From contig NW_019211456.1 in the NCBI RefSeq assembly GCF_002443255.2, positions 33,167,341-33,231,340 on the forward strand: 64,000 nucleotides of DNA. The letters are read 5' to 3'. The DNA comes from Varroa destructor (taxonomy: Eukaryota > Arthropoda > Arachnida > Mesostigmata > Varroidae). The position numbers and the translations under genes were made by a program. Below, piece by piece: positions 27,608 to 39,700 of this stretch (position 1 is the stretch's first letter; each line of letters starts with the position of its first letter). The notes beneath the pieces were generated by a model, which saw nothing but the letters and a program-made list of their open reading frames with translations, ran no database searches and was not told where the DNA came from.

Positions 27608-29650
27608 GTTTCTGAGTACAGAAGTAGTCATTGCGATGGATGGACATCATAGAAAATGGCCTTGATGGATAGGATACCCTGCCCTTCGTGAGATGTTGGC
27701 GGCCGCGAGCTACCGCTATAACATAAGTTAACCGCATACATTATTACTACACTGCGAGTATTTTACAATGATTATATGATAATTTTTGTGTGTCGTTTGA
27801 TAGAGACGGTATTTGTAGGACACTGCTAGAGGCCAAGCGGAGTTTTTTGGAACGTTTTTACTACCTGTGCTAGTTGTTAGACACAGGAGAGAGGCATAAA
27901 AACAACCGTACGTATAGCAGTAAGATTTTCTTACAGTGGATTGGTGGTAAGCGCGTTTCGAGGCGTGTGCGCTAAGAGATATCAGCGCAAATTCACTCCA
28001 GATTCTAATGTAAGTATGTTCTTAATTATTATTAGATTCCGATATAATTATGAGAATGTTAGCATACAATTAAAATCGTTTAAAATTTGAAGCTTCTGGG
28101 GTCGGGAAAACGCTTATTGAGCCCAGTATAGAATTCCGTTAAAGCAACTTGTCAATAAGTGAAAAAGTTTCACTGAAACACAATAGCATTCGTATAAAGT
28201 ATGCAAGTTTATTAAAAATCGTTAATCGTCATTAGCAATTTTGTTTGGTTATGCGTTTAATATTTACAACAACGTAAATTATATAATATGGTAACTGAGT
28301 CACCGGTGAAGTGAATCGGTAAAGATAAGAATTGCCTCAGAAGGATAAGGATTTATTGATCGCTATCGCTTCATCTGCCAAGTTGTGTTAATTATCACAA
28401 AACGATCACCAATTATTTAATAAGCGTTCTCTCGTTTTGTCGTGCTTAAAAAGCTACAACTATTTTTCTTCAAGGTCGACAATAAAAGGTCTTACGAGGA
28501 ATAAGCCGTGATAAACAGCAATATAATTATTGGTTAAAATAAAAAAAAGAAGGGAGAATTGTACCCTGAATGTTTTGAGATGTATAATCGAGATGGTTTC
28601 ATGACTGCAGATCGTAAGACGTCCTACTGATGTTGCAGTTACCACGAGCGTGAATTTTGACGTATCAGTATACGGAGACAACGCAACAAAACTCCCCAGA
28701 ATACCACCATCTCAATTAGGTTCCCCGTCCACAGACTTATGTTTATATAGCTTTCCATTTAGACCGTGTGCAGTTTGCTAACAAAATGATATGGGAAAGG
28801 CAAAACTAACCCAGAGCTGTCTGCAAGTTTCTGAAATTTGAAGTTTCTGAACTTACTTTAAATAGTATTATTCGCTCAAATGTTGCTGTAATGCAAACTA
28901 ATACTAAGCAGTGTTAATAATCCACCTCTCGCTCGGTGGTGCCGAGAACGGTTCCTAGAAAATTAGAATGTACGCATGGTCAGTTGTGTTAATCAGACCC
29001 GAGGCTCGAAGCAAAAGCCTTTCCCACAAGGTAAACTCTGTTCGCTTGGCAACGCCAAAGAGCTAAGTACCCTGCATGCTTGTTAGTAATTACCGCGAGA
29101 AAATTGATTGACAGGGATGTCCGCATTGAGTAGAAAAAACCTTTACTCTGCTAAATGAATATTGAATATGTCCAGAGTCTGACGCCCTAACCATATGTCT
29201 CATCGACGCTACGGCCAATGACGTATATGAATGTATCCAAACCGAAAGAACGATTTGATCTATTATAAGCTAACGGTCATACTGAAATTAATCGATTGAA
29301 ATAATTATCTAACACACGGCTTTACTAACCTGTATACTTTCGTACTACGATTATACGTGTGCAGGAAAATGTGGCCAACGGAAGTATGCTAGCAGGCACG
29401 CAATTATCTTGCAATTTCTAGCACATTAAATCTGTCTTTATATAACGTGCTTAACTAAATTAAGCAGAGAATATTTTGGCGCAAAAACGTTCGACGCATA
29501 CTTCGTTCAAGGAAATGATTTATGCCTCTAATAGTACCTTAACGCACAGTTCCTTGAAATAGGTCCTAACAGTGTTGTGAAATGAACCTCGCTATGTATA
29601 GTGAGTATTCTTCTTCAGATAATACAGGCATAACATTTCCTGCGGTTTAC

Positions 29651-29751
29651 GCGATGGTGCCAGCCTACGATACAATGGGTCGGAACGATAGGTTGAAGAT
29701 GAATGAGTTGAGCCGCTGAGAGTAGCTGCCTTGGCAATTTGGCTAGTCATG
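29651..29751 (-). CDS. Candidate exon, serine/threonine-rich, unknown gene
   Basis: On the minus strand an acceptor (TTACTTACGACGTTCCAG) is followed directly by an ATG-containing open segment beginning MTSQIAKAATLSGSTHSSS. A possible donor GC|GTAAAC lies at 29650. The peptide is rich in Ser, Thr, Arg and Pro, as in disordered linkers of signalling or cytoskeletal proteins. If no splice occurs at 29650 the frame runs on to a stop near 29592. No homology is recognised. Confidence 0.2.
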
Positions 29752-30570
29752 CTGGAACGTCGTAAGTAAAAACCTGCCGAGTGGGCCCTGTGCAGACTGC
29801 ATCTGGACTTTACCTGGGTAGTCGTCAATCACAAAGGGCAGCAGACATAAACAAGCTCGACCTAATACGTGGAGCTTGTATCTTAATAGCGGATATACCA
29901 TGGAGCACAGATCATAAGACAATACAACTAATGGCCAAAAATGTCGACGAAAACAACAAGAACGAACGCAGAAGAACCTAATCGAGATGCATAAAAACTC
30001 TTAGAGCAACACAACTGTGTACAGTTGCAAGTACCTTTAAGATCACCTATTGTTCTAGGATACAACGACAATGGACGAAGGAAAAACACAAGTGTTCATG
30101 TACTCGAACTCTTTATTGGACTCTACAACAAAGGAGAGAATGGCCAGTTTGAAGTGTGCACTTGGTACACTGATCCAAAAGAGCAATCTACGTCCATGTT
30201 AAGCGTGTCTTAGCCGCGCCAGAAATCAGAACTAATCACTAATTTACTTTTACCCCTCCTCGTGAAAACCGAAATCAGCGTATCTGAAGGATTATCGCCG
30301 TTCTTTCAGTGCAAAACGACACGTTAGTTTACTGCACTAATACAGAACAAAAAATTGCAAGTTCCAGCGATATCCGTACTGCATTGTTGATCTATTATTT
30401 TTAAAGTCATCGAGGATCATCGACAGAACTGCTGCTTCGTAGAGCTCTGTCCCATAGCACGCTGCATGGTTACGCCTGCTAAATGTTTGATCTGCTTCAG
30501 GTTTCCTCATTGCAACTTATTTCTTACTTTAAGTAAGAAGTATTTATAGATACAACTGAGTCATGTGGAA

Positions 30571-30738
30571 ATGGCGTGTTTTTGCTTAAAATCTGATCTC
30601 CTGGCAGTCCACCTATTGCCAGGATTTGCGCGGGCCCAAGCAGCTGCGGATGCGGGGATCGCTAACAAGTATCCAGCCGTAGCGAAGTGCATGTTGCTAC
30701 AAAATGCTTACGCTGGTATGGGTGGCATCAACTGCTAA
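30571..30738 (+). CDS. Small GC-rich open frame, unknown
   Basis: A 55-codon ATG-to-TAA frame stands out by GC-rich codons in an AT-rich neighbourhood, with an Ala-rich middle (FARAQAAADAGIANKYPAVA). There is no recognised family, no clear promoter and no splice pattern. It may be chance, a piece of an old gene or a mobile element. Confidence 0.12.
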   Translation: MACFCLKSDLLAVHLLPGFARAQAAADAGIANKYPAVAKCMLLQNAYAGMGGINC

Positions 30739-31068
30739 AGAAAACATTTTCGCCATACAGTAGATAAAGTCTGCAATTTATTTTCCAATGGTGCTGTCAG
30801 TGTCAATACGACACTCGAATGCTAACATATATAAGTGTAGGCCGCATATAGTCTGTCGAAATAATTCCCTTTGTCCGAGGCCTACGGTAGCTTAATGATA
30901 CGCTCCCTTTGTGAGGCAAAAGATGAATTGCTATTGCAATCATTGTTGTTACACGTCAGGCAAAGTCTGTTTATTCCTTCAACACCTGCAAGCAGATCTA
31001 GCATCTAATGATTAACTGCTGGCTGTCAAATTTAATATTTGGGTATAAGGACATTACAATACATAATG

Positions 31069-31126
31069 AAATAGTTTGATTGGAAAATCTATACACATAC
31101 AATAGATTTTTCAATCTAAAGCATTT
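31069..31126. repeat. 58-nt imperfect hairpin
   Basis: Arms 31069-31092 and 31102-31126 pair over about 21 of 24 positions with one bulge and a 9-nt loop. The length is in the range of a pre-miRNA stem-loop, but the loop is short and the stem is A+T-rich. A foldback element remnant is equally likely. Confidence 0.35.
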
Positions 31127-32597
31127 AAGATATTACACGATGCGCTGATTTGGCTGTACCAACGAGCAAGTTGCGAGACGTAATACTAAGCTTATTTTCA
31201 AGAAATTTAATTATCTACAATACATGATATATGTATGCTAAAAATTGTCAAATCCGCGTTCGATGGTAAGCAGTTTGGCATCGCTAATATCCTTTACATT
31301 TGATATTCTTTAAGCAATAATAGGTCAACGCCTATTTTGAAAACAAAGCTGCAGAAGCAAATGGGAGACATCGTATTGTCTATGGGCCATTTCCATTGTA
31401 CCTCTTAAATAGAACGATGCGTTGCGAGATAGAACAATTGCTGGATGACAAATTAGAGCACGTCCTTTAGGACCTCATTCTTGCAACTCACATTCACATT
31501 CGTTTCACTGTATAAGCTACATCTAGTGTGCAGTAGTCTTTCGTCGAAATTGGCCTTTTTTCGAATCAACTCCTGTTTTCGAAATTGGCTTCGGTTTAGC
31601 CTGTCAAAGAAAGCCTTTCCTGAGCATAGAACACAAGTCACAATCAGTTTCGTCTCGCCCAGTTACAAATTGTCAAACTATATATCTTAGATCTGCATCT
31701 TTAAAGCACTATGTGCTGTTTTGGCTTGCACCCGCAAACGCATTTGAGCAGACGAGCTTTTTCCACAAAAGATTCACTGGATTGACAGCGCCGATCGGCC
31801 GCTCTGGCTACTCTACGAACATACTGTTCTGGTATACCTGAACAACAGACTCTTCATGCAAATAGGACAAACATGTAGCTTAATGCATTTAATAACAGCT
31901 GGTAGTACGAGTACAAAAGAGTCACTGTCTGTTATCCTTTGAAGGAAAAAGCTGTTTGACTGACTAGAGAATCAAATGAAGCAAACAGAATAATTTAACT
32001 TCTGTACGTTCCGTTAGACGAGTTAAACGTACGAGTTAGAAAATAACAAGTAGCAGTAGAAGAGGAAACAAAATCGCCGAAAAATCGCAAGGTTCAGGTA
32101 CAGGGCAGTGCGTTTGTTCTATTCAGTGCACAGGGGACCCATATGCTGTTGAGGTATCGCCACAATGGTTCTGTAGATAATCTGTTGTGATAATAATGCC
32201 CGAATCGCCCCTATATAGATCACTGTGATAATCCACTTTGTGAAACTATCGTCGGAAAGGTGGACAGCTTTGGGGAGTCGATATGGATTTAAACAATCGT
32301 TTAAACGTTCTGTCAGTCTTTCACACACGTTTTGTTGTCTGCTTGTTGACAAGCTTAGTGACACACATTTTTATTCAGAAGCTATATGTAAGGCGTGCAT
32401 TGGGCAAATAATGCTATAATCAAGTGGGCGTGAACTAGTTCCAAGTTTTGATATGGCAATGTTCGTTGTTTCTGAAAACCGGAACAGTTTCCTCTGTTCA
32501 GCTTAATATTTAGCATCCGAATTTTATGAAACGCTCAATAGAACGTAACAAAAATCACCTATCGATGGAACTTTGTGATGTATCTTAATTCATTAAT

Positions 32598-32615
32598 AGC
32601 TTAATTAATTAAGCT
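32598..32615. repeat. 18-bp perfect palindrome
   Basis: The sequence AGCTTAATTAATTAAGCT equals its own reverse complement. Its role is unknown. Confidence 0.6.
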
Positions 32616-33097
32616 TCGTCTTGGTGTCGTACTTTTGAATGCTTTTTCGCAATGCGTTCTTGCGCAAGTTTTACAACTTGTTTGAAAGCGAATTTATTTA
32701 TTTATACATTTCACATAGTTTGTGTAGCACATAGTACCGGCTAATGAATATTACTATGCAACATATGTCATAAAAAAATTATTACAGGGAGTTTATTCAT
32801 ATATAAATCAAATTTTGATAACTGGTACTCCCTAAGGGTCATACGTACGGATCGTTTATATGCATCTGCTTATTTATTAGATCTCCACATATGGGCTGTG
32901 ATTTTCATTTGCAATGTTAGCAAAGCAGAGTTAAGTGATAACGTTGAAATTTATGGATGTGATCAAAATTCTGTTTTCCGAAATTCTGGCCGTCAATGAT
33001 GATAAACTGTTTATGCAAATGTAGTTACGTAATTTCAATTTTAAACGATAATAAATTTAATTATGCTGCGCGCACCCATCAACTAACTTCTCCGCAG

Positions 33098-33208
33098 AAA
33101 ATTTGCTTGACCTTGATTGTCGTCTTCCAGTTTACGAGGCGCATGTGAGGGGCGTCTGCTATGCGCGGCTAATGCGAATCCCTGGCGAGACCACAACTAA
33201 CAAATATG
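33098..33208 (+). CDS. Candidate 111-nt exon, unknown gene
   Basis: A pyrimidine-rich acceptor (AACTTCTCCGCAG) is followed by 36 open codons, with a possible donor ATATG|GTAGCG. Length is a multiple of three, starting with two bases and ending with one base of split codons. The peptide includes LLDLDCRLPVYEAHVRGV. If the donor is unused the frame stays open to 33288. No family is recognised, and the codons look more gene-like than the surroundings. Confidence 0.2.
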
Positions 33209-33514
33209 GTAGCGGTCGTGCTAGTTCAAATTTTAGCGTACGAAAAGGATATTATCAAAAATTAATGATCAGAAAAATAGGGAATTGAAGAAATAAGGAA
33301 ATTATTATGTTTAAGGTTAACAGCGGTTTGTTTAGTTGCTATGCCGTTTTATAGGTCTGTTAGAGAAACCTCGAATAAGTCCAGCAAGACCTGTGCCGGC
33401 TAGATCTCTAGTGGGGACAGATCCTACCTTTTATATCTAGACAGAGATGATTCCGGAAAATGTTAGATAATAATATGAAATGATATATGGATATGCCTGT
33501 TGCAAGTTCGTTCA

Positions 33515-33565
33515 TAGTAATAATGGTAATTCAAATAATTTATTATCTAATTACCATTATTATTA
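33515..33565. repeat. Hairpin with 17-bp arms
   Basis: Arms 33515-33531 and 33549-33565 pair at 16 of 17 positions around a 17-nt A+T loop. The core word is AATAATGGTAATT. It may be a short foldback element or a cruciform-prone site. Confidence 0.5.
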
Positions 33566-33716
33566 TTTACGTTAGCTTTATATTATTCGACGGAATGTCA
33601 GCTATAGCTTACACAACAATGTAAATTCAATATGTGCATGTTCCTATCCGAGATAAACTAAACATCAAGATAATCTTTGTCAATGGAAAACACGCCTTGC
33701 GTACTTTCAGTTTTCT

Positions 33717-33989
33717 TTGGTGTTTAAATTTAAAATAAAAAATAAAAATTTTACTCTACCCATTGGACTCATTAAGATCGAGATGCACATAACAGATCCT
33801 GACGTGGCCCCAGGCGAACCGAGTAGTACTTATTATCCTTCGCATTTTTTTCACAAATCTCGAAATCTTTTTCTGGACGAACGCGAAGATTCGTTAAGCT
33901 ATTTACTAGCGGACCAGGGCTACTCCTTCCGGGCTTTCGAAGACCGAGTGGCGTCTTTCCCAGGATCCCTCCTTTTAGGGGATGTATAG
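33717..33989 (+). CDS. Unassigned open frame, 90 codons
   Basis: The frame starts with TTG; the first ATG is at 33783 and would give 68 residues (MHITDPDVAPGEPSS...). It is hydrophilic with many charged residues and no repeats. The opposite strand is also open for 105 codons (33772-34089), which sometimes marks true coding sequence. No domain is recognised, and no convincing promoter or splice context was found. Confidence 0.18.
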   Translation: MVFKFKIKNKNFTLPIGLIKIEMHITDPDVAPGEPSSTYYPSHFFHKSRNLFLDEREDSLSYLLADQGYSFRAFEDRVASFPGSLLLGDV

Positions 33990-34270
33990 AGTGCAAGGTT
34001 TTAATTATTTGAGCGAATATGTTTATAAATATATATTTGGATTTCTGGCTGAAAGACGAAACGCCGCTAGCTCGGGCCCCCTGCCACACAACACATTTAG
34101 TACAATGTGTGAATGCACATGTAAAAGATAAATATAAAATGTTATTTACAATATAGGAAATGCGGCGTGCTTCTGCATTGAAACTTACTGCAACTTGCTG
34201 CTTCAGTTCTTAACAGCAGGTTAGCAGGTAATTCAAGTTGTTCAAGGAGAGAACATCACCGAACTATAAG

Positions 34271-34300
34271 GTTGGTAGGAATGGTCTACCAACTTTTTTT
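34271..34300 (+). repeat. Perfect 8-bp hairpin followed by T7
   Basis: GTTGGTAG (34271-34278) pairs with CTACCAAC (34286-34293) and seven Ts follow. In a eukaryote this is not an intrinsic terminator. A T-run can stop RNA polymerase III, and the site lies just upstream of a SINE-like copy, so it may be the end of another degraded Pol III element. Confidence 0.4.
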
Positions 34301-34313
34301 CGGTATGCCTTCA

Positions 34314-34480
34314 CCCGTGGTAGTCTAGTATGTAATGCATTTGCATGCTTACCTTAGAAACACGTTGTGGCATAGGTTCGAATCCTACCACAGACATACG
34401 ATTCGTCTCGTGCTGAGAGCCAGCCGTCTGGTGGGATGCCACACGGGAATACCAGACGTGAAACACGAAGCTGAGAAGCA
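34314..34480 (+). mobile_element. tRNA-derived SINE-like copy A
   Basis: A box A-like word (TAGTCTAGTATG at 34321) and a perfect box B (GGTTCGAATCC at 34375-34385), 54 bases apart, form a tRNA-like Pol III promoter head. GTGGTAG upstream can pair with CTACCAC downstream. The head is followed by a non-tRNA body containing GAGCCAG, ATACCAGACG and GAAACACGAAGCTGAG. The same body words, at the same spacing from box B, occur in copy B at 42.5 kb, which supports a dispersed SINE family rather than a tRNA gene. The clover-leaf is degraded (the T-stem and acceptor overlap), and no poly(A) or clear target-site duplication is visible. Confidence 0.6.
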
Positions 34481-35749
34481 TGTCTTCGATGAAATTATTG
34501 CTTGTACTGTATTAGTTTCGGTGCCAGATATAATTGTAATTCTTGGATCTGTTAATTAAGGCATAGTTTTCAAGTGAATTTGTTTGATATATAATGCACA
34601 CTTTCAGCGTACAACTATTGTCATGTATCCGTTTAGGTTTGCGGAGAGCGATGAATATGATCTTGTGGTGGTCATCAACTTTCTGTTTTCAAAAGATATG
34701 GCAAATTCAGCTGAGTCGGTCTATGTGGTCGAGTTTTCACGCGGATGCTCTGCAATGTTAGCGACGGAGCCTTCATACGCCAAGTACTAATGCCATTAAC
34801 CCTAAGTTAATTTCCAGCGTACGCTCTCGGCTACCGTTAGTGCAGAGCGATGTCACGTAAAAGGTCTAATGCGATCTAATGCTAATGGGCGACATGGTCG
34901 GCAGCTTAACCATTTCAAATGTCCTGGTTGTATCAGATGGACTGGTGGTCAGATACGTTTACCATGAACAATACATTGTCATACTAATCATATATGGCTG
35001 AATAAATTTCATACACTGTTTTGAAAACAACACGCATAATTTTCAATACTTACTTCTTGCCATCTACGTCACAATCAGTAAGGTAATTCCCTTGACAGAA
35101 ATGAATCCGAATAAGCATAAGAGCATGCACTTTTCGACATCTATCTAATGAGACGGCAGGCTGAGTGCGATAAGAGTTTTTTTAAATTTTTATTGATGCG
35201 CCATACACTTGTCAGCATAACCAGAGAAAAAATATCCGCTGTTCCATTGAGGATTTTACTATGACCAACAGAGAAATCATTTTGCGATTGACATCTCAAG
35301 ATAACTATACAACCTTACTTTCTTAACACGCGCCTTTTCTCTATACACAGGGCTCTTGGTCTGAAAGCGGTGATTTCCTGATCTCGACGTCTTTGACAAA
35401 CTTCTTTGCTTAACTCATATATTACGCGAATACACACGATTTTCCGTGAGTTCACTGTGCCTATTAGTTTCAGCGGGCTTATAGATGTTAATTCTCCAGC
35501 CCATAGTCAGAGAACGAATATTGTCCATCGAACGTCGTTACCCAGCAATGAAAATGATTGGATCCCTAAAATTAGTAAGTAACCATTGTTCATTAATCGA
35601 CTATGATGAGGAATTGTACTTACAAGTTTGAAACTGTAGGCGACATACATACCTTACACTGATTCCTCGCTCGTGCAATATGTATGATACAATTCCAGTA
35701 CTATAAAACATCACAACTATATATAAATGTAATTTGCCTAACACTTTAG

Positions 35750-35807
35750 CTTGCGAAATTCGTACGAGGCTGAACATGAGCCGGGCATCTTTGTTCAGAC
35801 TTCAGAG
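35750..35807 (+). CDS. Candidate 58-nt exon, weak
   Basis: Acceptor CCTAACACTTTAG, 19 open codons and donor CAGAG|GTAAGG. It is short, so chance is likely; it is recorded because both splice sites are close to consensus and the peptide (NSYEAEHEPGIFVQTSE) is gene-like. Confidence 0.12.
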
Positions 35808-36505
35808 GTAAGGAAGATAGATGGTTCTTATATTCATGGCCTCATTAAAAATGTAATTTTTTTCCGGAATAGATTCAAGAATTGTCTTTCATTCTTCTTC
35901 GCTCTTTTAAATTTCGGAATGCGGCCAATCTTCGGGTCCATAGAATAGTTATTCGTTCGTAAACAGGACCCGTAGAACGTAGCCCCTTTTAGCTTGCGTA
36001 TAGCGTGCCTTGATGAGTTAAGCTCATGTAGAATTAGATCGACGCCTGTCAAGCGTTTTGTCGTACTATGGATTTCCACACAGATTCAGACTAGGTAGCT
36101 TATATTTCACAAGCTGACCGTATAAGCGTTCTAATTAGAACAGTTTAAGTCGAGCGTTGTTTACTTGTAGATTTTTTGAAGTGTTACAACTCTGCGCGTT
36201 TCTTTGCCTAGACACTTGGCAACAAACTAAAATGATGAAGGTAGGTATAGAATCAAACAAGAAACGTAAAAATAATAACTTATAAAAAGTTTACGCAACG
36301 CCAATTCAGGAAGATGAAAGCAGGACAGTTCAGGATTGTTCGAGACACAACCTGATTAGACTTGCGAGGACTTTTGCGAGGAGAACATCAGCAGCGGATA
36401 AAATAATGTTACGCATCTACGAGGGTACGTTTCATGTCGTTAGATTCCAATTATGTTTAAAATAATAATGTTAGATCTGATGAGGGACATTTCTTGTCAG
36501 GACAA

Positions 36506-36721
36506 ATTTGGAATTTTACCGCGCGTGTGCCGTTGCAGCCAGAGTTCCATCCAATGGCTGTCAATGACAGCAGGACAACATTTGTGATTTTTCCAATGGC
36601 AGAGATTTTCCATGCTCAATTTCACTATGAGTTTCTTACTGAGCAAGCTGGAACGAACGATCTACAACAAAAATGTTATAATCTCATTAAGCGCATGATG
36701 AACTCTTCACCACTATGCTAA
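36506..36721 (+). CDS. Candidate terminal exon, unknown gene
   Basis: Acceptor ACATTTCTTGTCAG ends at 36505. Two bases of a split codon and about 70 open codons then run to TAA at 36719-36721. The peptide has mixed aromatic, acidic and basic residues (QIWNFTARVPLQPEFHP at its start, KCYNLIKRMM near the end) and lacks the low complexity of AT-rich chance frames. I do not recognise a family. It could join in phase to an exon ending with one base of a codon, such as the 33098-33208 candidate, but this is conjecture. Confidence 0.22.
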   Translation: MWNFTARVPLQPEFHPMAVNDSRTTFVIFPMAEIFHAQFHYEFLTEQAGTNDLQQKCYNLIKRMMNSSPLC

Positions 36722-39700
36722 GTAGTAGTACATTGTAATTAAGTCACGCAAGCTGGCGTGTGCGTAGCAGTACCTGAACCTGTGTTAGAACATTCAGGAG
36801 ACTTTTGTAATATATAAATATACGTGGCAACCTGTTTATGATAAAATTCAAATACAGGTCAATCTCATTCGAAATAGTAAAACGGGATTTGTATTCGTTT
36901 AGGAGGAAGATGTATGCATATGTAAAATTTGTTGACCGATACAGTAGTTTAAATGCAAGAAAAATGTAATGGATGTTATTGGTACTTCCAGGCATCCTTG
37001 CTATACAGTTACCTGAACTTAAGCTTTAAGCTTTTGAGCTATATGGTCGAGTTCTTGCAAAACCTCAGCTATAAAACATGTGGCCTTCCTAAAATATCCA
37101 ACAGCCTTTGGGTGGACAGCTTGAGTTTAAAAGACTAGATCAAAAACTGTAGAAATCTAGGTAGCAATGAGGCAAACAAACGAATCGCAGAAATTTCTCT
37201 GAGATGGGGATATGAGCTATAGAATTATTATAAAACCATGTATCCCGTAAAACGATGACCGTAATACAATTTCTAGTTATTGATAGAATCGACGTGTGAT
37301 TTTACTTGAGCTACCACGTATAGCTCTTTACATCATTCGTCTTTATATATATGCTCTTCGTATAGGTGATGCTTTATGTCTATGGATTTCTTTATTTTGC
37401 AAATAAGATACATTTCAGCGTTCTTATACCGAATACCCCGATCTTCATGCACAGTTCAATGAGAGAAAACGAGCATTAAGAACAGCATATGGAATAATAT
37501 TTGTCTGTTTATGTTACAAATTAAGATGATACGTTTGAATAATCAGCTACCGAAACTGTGTATGGGTTTTATAAAAAAGAGTGCGTTTATGTGAGTCACG
37601 CAACTCAATTCTTCTCAATTCTAAGACTGTTAGACCCTGTTAGCCCATTGAGTACAGACTAAGATGGTCGGAGAGCGATGCCAAGAGCACTCCGTATTGC
37701 TTTCTCAGTTGTCTGACTTCGGCAAAGAACAAAACAGAGAATGTAAAAAACCCTTGCTTCTAGAGTCTGAAATCGATATTAAGCAGAGTGAAATCATATC
37801 GAATGATACATAGGGGCCCACAAACAGTCAGGATACAAGCGACAAGGAAAACATGAAGAACGGAAGGACTTGTGTTCCCGCCTCATTTACTGAAACTAAT
37901 AACTTACGACATTTCGTTCACATAAGTACCTTTATACTTTCTATTCAAGCAAACGATCTGCCATGCTATGATGTATATGAGAAGCACTCCAGCTCTGAAG
38001 AACAATCATTGTTGTAACGGAACAACGTCGAAAACATTACTTTTCTGGACGATCCCTCTTCTTTTCCGGCTTCTACGTTATTCATGGAAAATGCCAGCAC
38101 ATTTTTTCATTTCTTCCTGTGTTATCATACTTCGTCAGGCAAGCAAACATTTCGTTTATCAGATGTCTATCAATGAGGCATGATCATAGAATCCAGCAGG
38201 CTGATCCCGCTTATCGGGTTAAAACCGGACTATTTGCTGAAAGTGGCACTTTCTAAAGATACTGCAATACGTCTATACTTCCGACTTGGACGACGGATGC
38301 GACAAACTGATATAGGCAGGAAGGACCGTTATGTAATCACAGGGCCTAAATCGCTCCTAGGTCCTTAATAATTATTCGCCTCCGCAAACGTCTACAAACA
38401 GTCAGAGACATCTACTATAGAAAAATCGTCTATTGCCCTTGTTTATAGCTATACTGAGGATCGTGAATGCATGAAAACCTAATCAATTACTTCGCAGGAG
38501 GCCATCAAGCTTCGTAGGATGTGCTGTCACGCAGCTGTAACAGCGTCCAATCCTATGATGCTTGGGTAATATGGCATATTAACGTATATCTTGGTATCTG
38601 AAAACCATAAAATATATGGCGTTTATTAGCATTAGGAGAGGCTGCCGACAGAATCAACGAGAATCTTTGACATCTCGTTTCCCATAGACATGAGGCGATA
38701 ACGAAGCCAAGTACGTAAAATGGCCATATTATAGCTTTACGTTTTGACTACATTGTACATCACATATTTGTCAGTTGTTCCAAAAAAAAAAGTTTACAAC
38801 TGAGATTTTAGACTCTTCGATGCGTTAGCGATCACCACGAAGGTAGCAGATAACGCCGTCCTTCGATGCACTCTTTATTTTGAAAACCGTCATTGTTTAT
38901 TCTTTTATTTGATTCTTTACAAAAACATGCCCAATTGATCGTTTACGGTACGAGTTTGCTTCGGCGTTTGATTTACTGTTTTATAGTGTACCAATTCGGA
39001 GTACACTGTAAACTGCTGAAACCAAAATAATAATTCGTTGATAAAAATAATTAATTCGTTGTCTATTACGCACAATTTTTTAATGTTATACTTACGTCCA
39101 AGCCATTACAATCAATGAACTATACGAAGTGTATAAAATCATCGCTATCGCAATGATTACAGATAATTTCTGTGAATTTGTAACTAAATATCTACATCTA
39201 TAAGGTTACGATTTTTCTTGCAAACAATGCCAAAAGGCTAGCTATGTATGCATATCGGCGGCGCAAGGATAATAGTTAAGAAACAATTTAGATTTTGTTG
39301 ATACTGGTTCATACTTTCCAGGAACGACGCAGGCTATAGAATCCTGTATAGCTTTTAGCACACTGTTTCAGTAATGGTTTCTAAGCGATGCTGGAATATG
39401 TATGATTTGATCGGTGACTAAATTCTAGTAGAAACGTTCCAACACAAACGTACTACCGCATAAACAATTCTTTTGTAATACAATAAATTCATTCACTGTC
39501 TCTTTTCGATAAATTTCCATTGGGCACCTGCTCATGCCGCTGTTGACGATAAGTTTCTTTTTTCTGATAATAAATAATGAGAAAAAGTTAGAATGGGTAA
39601 GTACAAGATGGACCACATCTTGGAGAAAGTATTCAGCAGGCCTTTAGGTGAACGATTATAACAGCGATAGGTTAGCTACCTTTAATTCAGTTCTAGGAAA

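Larger units (their letters stand above)
27150..33097. other. Stretch with no supported gene
   Basis: It contains one candidate minus-strand exon (29651-29751), a GC-rich 55-codon frame (30571-30738) and a miRNA-sized foldback (31069-31126), and otherwise short open frames typical of noncoding DNA. Open frames around 29600-30210 look slightly more protein-like than average, but I recognise no product. Confidence 0.35.

Noticed and set aside
34311..34396. Functional tRNA gene
   Set aside because: Box A and box B are present and outer arms can pair, but the T-stem, acceptor and anticodon arms cannot form a proper clover-leaf together, and the non-tRNA body shared with 42.5 kb fits a SINE.
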